From Halobacteriales archaeon QS_6_71_20 (lineage in GTDB: Archaea; Halobacteriota; Halobacteria; Halobacteriales; Haloferacaceae), in NCBI GenBank assembly GCA_003020945.1, contig PXRU01000001.1:92233-156232 (forward strand): 64,000 nucleotides of DNA, in the 5' to 3' direction. Each line of letters starts with the position of its first letter. Positions within the stretch are counted from its first letter, which is position 1. The translations under genes were made by a program, and so were the position numbers. The notes under the pieces are model-generated. The model saw only the letters and a list, made by a program, of their open reading frames with translations, was not told the DNA's origin and searched no databases. Of the stretch, positions 61,110-64,000 are shown in pieces.

Positions 61110-61675
61110 CTCGGGACCGCGGGCCGGGGACCGCGCCCGCCGCCGGCGACGCCGCGGCTTCGGCGGGCGAGGCTCGTCACCGGCTCGCCGTAGTCGTACC
61201 CCGGGATCACCCCCTGAACGAACGTCCCCTCGACGAAGTCCACGACCGCGACCGCGTCGTTCAGCCCCCGCCGCTCGTCCAGGTCGCGCAGCGACTCGCG
61301 CACCGTCACCTCGTCGCCGGCCCGCTCGACGGTCGGGGCGAGGTCGTGGCCGGCGGCGGTCACGTCGCCCATGGCGTCGATACGGCGCTCGAACGTCTCC
61401 AGCCAGCCGTCCGCGATGACGTCGGCCACCTCGTCGTCGGCGACCGCCGCGATGGTGGGCACCGTGACGGCGATGTCGAACTCGACGCGGCCGTCGTCGT
61501 CGACCGCGACGGCGACGTGCGCCTCGAACGGCGTCGACGTGACCGGCAGCGCGCCGTCGGTCGGCTCGTCGGCGACGGCGTCGTGGTCGCGGACGGCGCG
61601 GCGGACACGCCCGGGCAGTTCCGAACCGGCTCCGTCGGTCGTGTCCGCGTCCGCGTCGGCGTCGGGGTCGCTCAT
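60890..61675 (-). CDS. DUF5813-like protein with an over-long tail
   Basis: The conserved part starts MSDPDADADADTTDGAGSELP and has RVRRAVRDHDAV, TSTPFEAHVAVAVDDDGRVEFDIAVTVPT, and VDFVEGTFVQGVIPGYDYGEPV, resembling the haloarchaeal DUF5813 family. Those proteins end soon after PGYDY-EPV, near 61165 here. This frame has no stop there and runs on as Ser/Thr/Pro-rich nonsense to 60890, antisense to the RAM gene. Either the stop was lost by a small indel in the GC-rich end, or the sequence has an error there. The start is ATG 61675. Role unknown. Confidence 0.55.
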   Translation of the reverse strand: MSDPDADADADTTDGAGSELPGRVRRAVRDHDAVADEPTDGALPVTSTPFEAHVAVAVDDDGRVEFDIAVTVPTIAAVADDEVADVIADGWLETFERRIDAMGDVTAAGHDLAPTVERAGDEVTVRESLRDLDERRGLNDAVAVVDFVEGTFVQGVIPGYDYGEPVTSLARRSRGVAGGGRGPRPAVPSQSIAMYVCVSSTPSTPWIPSAATRLTSPGPATSTFTTKSMSPATTCASVTPSTPSIPSRMRSASPDAAFTIT

Positions 61676-61819
61676 GGCTCGAAGAACGACTGCGGGCCGG
61701 ATAAGCGGCGCGCTCGCGACACGCGACGGGGGGCCTCCGGTCGCGTCCGGGCTGCCGCCACCGGCGTGTCGGGCGTCGCGCCCGTCCCCGACGGCGGCAG
61801 CCGACGCCGGCGAACGGTG

Positions 61820-61827
61820 GGCTTTAG
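61820..61827 (+). promoter_or_regulatory. TATA-like element of the ATP-grasp gene
   Basis: GGCTTTAG is 24-31 bases before ATG 61851 and fits a leaderless transcript. Confidence 0.4.
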
Positions 61828-61850
61828 CCCGGCCGACCGAACGCCGGCGC

Positions 61851-63104
61851 ATGGCCGACAGCTTCCTCGACACGGACGCGCTCGTCGACGCGGCGGCGGA
61901 GGCGACGTTCGACCGACCGCCCGCGCTCGTCGCCAACGCCCACATCACCGGCGTAAGCGTCGCCCGCGCCCTCTCGGCGTACGACGTGCCGGTGATCGCG
62001 CTCGACCGCTCCGGCGACGGCCTCGCGCCCCCCTCCGACGCCGTCGACCTCGCGGGGCGGGTGACGTACCCGCTGGACGACGCCGACGGCTTCCGGGCGG
62101 ACGTCGAGCGGATCGCCGGCGCCCTCGACCACGAGCCGGTCGCGTTCGCCTGCATGGACGAGTGGGTGCGCGGCTTCGCCGAGACCGAGCCCGCGGGCGT
62201 GCGCCTCCCGTTCTCGGAGCTCGCGGGCGTGGAGCGCGTGCTCGACAAGTCGAACCTCTACGCGCTGTGTGCGGAACTGGACGTTCCGTACCCCGAGACG
62301 TACGAGGTGGGCGAGCACGGCGTCGACGAGGTCTGCGAGGCGCTGTCGTTCCCCTTCGTCGTCAAGCCCGCCCACAAGCGGCGGTTCGAGGAGGCGTTCG
62401 GGACGAACGTGATCGAGGTCGCGGACCGCGAGGCGTTCGCCGAGGTGGTCGCCGACGCCGAGGCCCACGGCGCGACGGTGCTGGCTCAGGAGACGGTGAA
62501 CGTCGAGGGCGGGCGGGACGCCTCGCTGGCGAGCTACATGCCCCCGGCGTCGGCTGACCGCGATCCCCTCGCGGTCGTCGGCAACGCCGCCGTGCGCTAC
62601 CCCGAGTTCGGCACCTCCTGTCTCGTCGAGCGGATCGAGGAGCCGGCGGTGCGCGAGCGCGCGCTGGCGGTGCTCGAAGCGACGGAGTACCACGGCATCA
62701 GCGAGGCGGAGTTCGTGTACGACGCCGACCGCGCACAGTACGTGCTGCTGGACGTGAACACGCGCCCCTGGAAGTGGATCTCGATGCCTGTCGCCGCGGG
62801 CGCGAACCTCCCGATGGCCGCCTACGCCGACGCGGTGGGGGAAGCGGAGTACGAGGCCGAGGCGGCCGCCGACGGCCCGCGGGACGCCCGCTGGGTGTAC
62901 CTCCCGGATTACCTCGAACGCTGTCTCACGGACGCGGCGTTCTGGGACGTGCTCTCGGAGGACGGCTGGGCGAGCCTCGTCTCGGGCGAGTTCGAGCGCG
63001 GGGGCGACCTGACGACTGGAATCTACCGCCCGAGCGACCCTGGGCCGGCGGTGAAGTATCTCACCGAGGAGTTCACCGACCGGGAGTACTACTGCTCGTG
63101 TTGA
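61851..63104 (+). CDS. ATP-grasp ligase of unknown specificity
   Basis: A 417-residue ATP-grasp enzyme. An N-terminal Rossmann-like domain (PALVANAHITGVSVARALSAYDVPVIALDRS) precedes the grasp fold, with DKSNLYALCAELDVPYPETY, PFVVKPAHKRRFEEAFGTNVI (ATP Lys), AQETVNVEGG and the metal site SEAEFVYDAD followed by LLDVNTRPWKW (the N-T-R-P metal loop). It ends FTDREYYCSC. Members such as carbamoylphosphate-synthase-like and D-aspartate ligases join a carboxylate to an amine. The substrate cannot be told. Confidence 0.88.
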   Translation: MADSFLDTDALVDAAAEATFDRPPALVANAHITGVSVARALSAYDVPVIALDRSGDGLAPPSDAVDLAGRVTYPLDDADGFRADVERIAGALDHEPVAFACMDEWVRGFAETEPAGVRLPFSELAGVERVLDKSNLYALCAELDVPYPETYEVGEHGVDEVCEALSFPFVVKPAHKRRFEEAFGTNVIEVADREAFAEVVADAEAHGATVLAQETVNVEGGRDASLASYMPPASADRDPLAVVGNAAVRYPEFGTSCLVERIEEPAVRERALAVLEATEYHGISEAEFVYDADRAQYVLLDVNTRPWKWISMPVAAGANLPMAAYADAVGEAEYEAEAAADGPRDARWVYLPDYLERCLTDAAFWDVLSEDGWASLVSGEFERGGDLTTGIYRPSDPGPAVKYLTEEFTDREYYCSC

Positions 63105-63224
63105 GGCGTCGGCGCTCCGGCGGGACGTGGGCGGACGTCGCGGGCGGGAGGCGTCTCGGTTGCGTCGCGAGTCGGGGCGGCCTCGGAGGGCGGAGCGTCG
63201 CCGCGTCGCCGCGTCGCGGCGGCC

Positions 63225-63530
63225 TCACTTCACCAGCGTCACGCTGCCGTTCTGTTCGACGGTGATGCGGTACGTCTCGTAGGTGAACTCGATCCGCATC
63301 CGGGCGGTCTGTGACGGCGGCGTGGAGAAGAGGTGGTCGAGCACCCCGTCGACGCGTTCGTAGATGGCCGACAGCTCCGTCGCCTCCTTCCCCTCGAGTT
63401 CCCGGACGATCTCGGCGACCTTCACCCCCGGATTCTCGGTCTCCGTGTCGATCTCACGGTTAAGTACCTCCGTCTCGGCGTCGTGGTTCACGGGCGCTCC
63501 GTCGCCCTCCGGAAGTAAAGATGTGACCAT
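63225..63530 (-). CDS. HalOD1 output-domain protein
   Basis: A 101-residue protein. After about 30 acidic residues it has VAEIVRELEGKEATELSAIYERVDGVLDHLF and FTYETYRITVEQNGSVTLV, typical of the haloarchaeal HalOD1 signalling output domain. ATG 63530 is chosen over upstream codons. It is thought to relay two-component signals to an unknown partner. No sensor is adjacent. Confidence 0.8.
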   Translation of the reverse strand: MVTSLLPEGDGAPVNHDAETEVLNREIDTETENPGVKVAEIVRELEGKEATELSAIYERVDGVLDHLFSTPPSQTARMRIEFTYETYRITVEQNGSVTLVK

Positions 63531-63677
63531 GTCAGCGGCCCGGGGATCACGACGCTGTCCCCGACCGATCGCTAAACTCAGGCATCCGGTAGCCGCGTCT
63601 CCCGAAGCGGTAGCCACGTGACGGTCGGACGGCCCGGCGAGCCCGAACGACGCTCGCGCCCGCGGCGCGACGATCCG

Positions 63678-64000
63678 TCAGATCAGCCGCAGCCTCGCCG
63701 TCCAGAACTCCGCGAACGCCTCATCCAGCGCCGTCTCCGGCGCGCCGGTCGCGTCGCTCACGTCGGTCACGTCGGCGTAGTCGGCCAGCCGACCCACGAT
63801 CGCGTGCTCGCCGACCAGCACCACCCGGTCCAGATCGTCGGGGAGCCCCGCCAACACCGTGCTCGACTCCTCGACGTGGTCGTCGATCTGCCCGTCCCGG
63901 AGCCGCTCGTAGCGCGCCTGCGAGAAGCCCCCCTTGTCGTGTTCGTCCATCACGTCCGTGCGCACCGTCTCCAGGTCGACGCGTTCGTCGCCCTCGTACA
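63678..64000 (-). CDS. Vms1/Ankzf1-family peptidyl-tRNA hydrolase-like protein, C-terminal part
   Basis: The window ends inside this gene; about 107 residues are visible and the frame is open to base 64000. The fragment has MDEHDKGGFSQARYERLRDGQIDDHVEES, LPDDLDRVVLVGEHAIVGRL and the end FAEFWTARLRLI. The Q-rich GGFSQARYERLR string matches the catalytic loop of the Vms1/aRF1-like release-factor fold (GGxSxxRY), which frees nascent chains on stalled ribosomes. The N-terminus lies outside the window. Confidence 0.75.
   Translation of the reverse strand, partial: YEGDERVDLETVRTDVMDEHDKGGFSQARYERLRDGQIDDHVEESSTVLAGLPDDLDRVVLVGEHAIVGRLADYADVTDVSDATGAPETALDEAFAEFWTARLRLI

Overview
The window is a piece of a haloarchaeal (class Halobacteria) chromosome. 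The evidence is the very GC-rich sequence, acidic Asp/Glu-rich proteins, the archaeal tubulin CetZ1, ribosomal protein S8e, RadB, a two-domain Cdc48 ATPase, Cbf5, coenzyme F420 genes and many leaderless genes with a TATA-like element about 26 bases before an ATG or GTG. The order cetZ1 - secreted protein - cofC - esterase - cofG recalls Haloferax and its relatives, but I cannot name a genus.

Layout. 1-1903: two cis-prenyltransferases (UppS type) around a membrane protein. 2009-5783: an MscS channel, then cofG and cofC for F420 with an esterase between. 5807-7748: CetZ1 overlapping a secreted membrane-anchored protein. 8020-13962: an NDUFA9-like dehydrogenase, pyrG-guaAb, a DUF7126-like protein, a secreted Gly/Pro/Asp-repeat protein and a cupin. 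14065-19303: S8e, RadB, LarC and Cdc48. 19314-21782: a visibly AT-rich island bounded by 108-base inverted repeats, holding a PIN-nuclease-like gene and a coupled partner. This is the best candidate in the window for an undescribed toxin-antitoxin or defence module. 21796-28936: phosphate uptake (PhoU2, PstB, PstA, PstC, PstS and a divergent AbrB-PhoU regulator whose gene is frameshifted). 29048-32258: two coupled moeA genes, one a frameshifted MoeA-binding-protein fusion. 32407-39822: Hsp20, an ABC1 kinase, hydrolase and dehydrogenase genes, an operon of two small membrane proteins plus an XRE regulator with tandem operators, and a His-rich MoaB. 40227-43209: cmk, cbf5, an aspartoacylase-like enzyme and tRNA-Pro(GGG). 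43423-50460: a lipoprotein, membrane proteins, a UbiA-lycopene cyclase fusion, ilvD and a 7TM sensor kinase. 50804-55231: adenosylcobalamin ribonucleotide reductase NrdJ with a 372-residue LAGLIDADG intein directly before the catalytic cysteine, plus an upstream palindrome and leader ORF. 55477-64000: tmk with 23-base tandem repeats at its end, paired lipoprotein genes (the first damaged), an orphan E1-alpha, TrkA flanked by two RAM-domain proteins, an ATP-grasp enzyme, a HalOD1 protein and the C-terminal end of a Vms1/Ankzf1-like protein.

Working together: the pst/phoU block is one phosphate-response unit. pyrG, guaAb, cmk, tmk and nrdJ cover nucleotide and dNTP supply. moeA, moeA-fusion and moaB serve molybdopterin, cofC and cofG serve F420. 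Most of the window is ordinary core genome. The unusual parts are the PIN island, the intein, the operator-bearing XRE operon, and three damaged reading frames, two of which look like one-base losses in G/C runs and could be sequencing errors.
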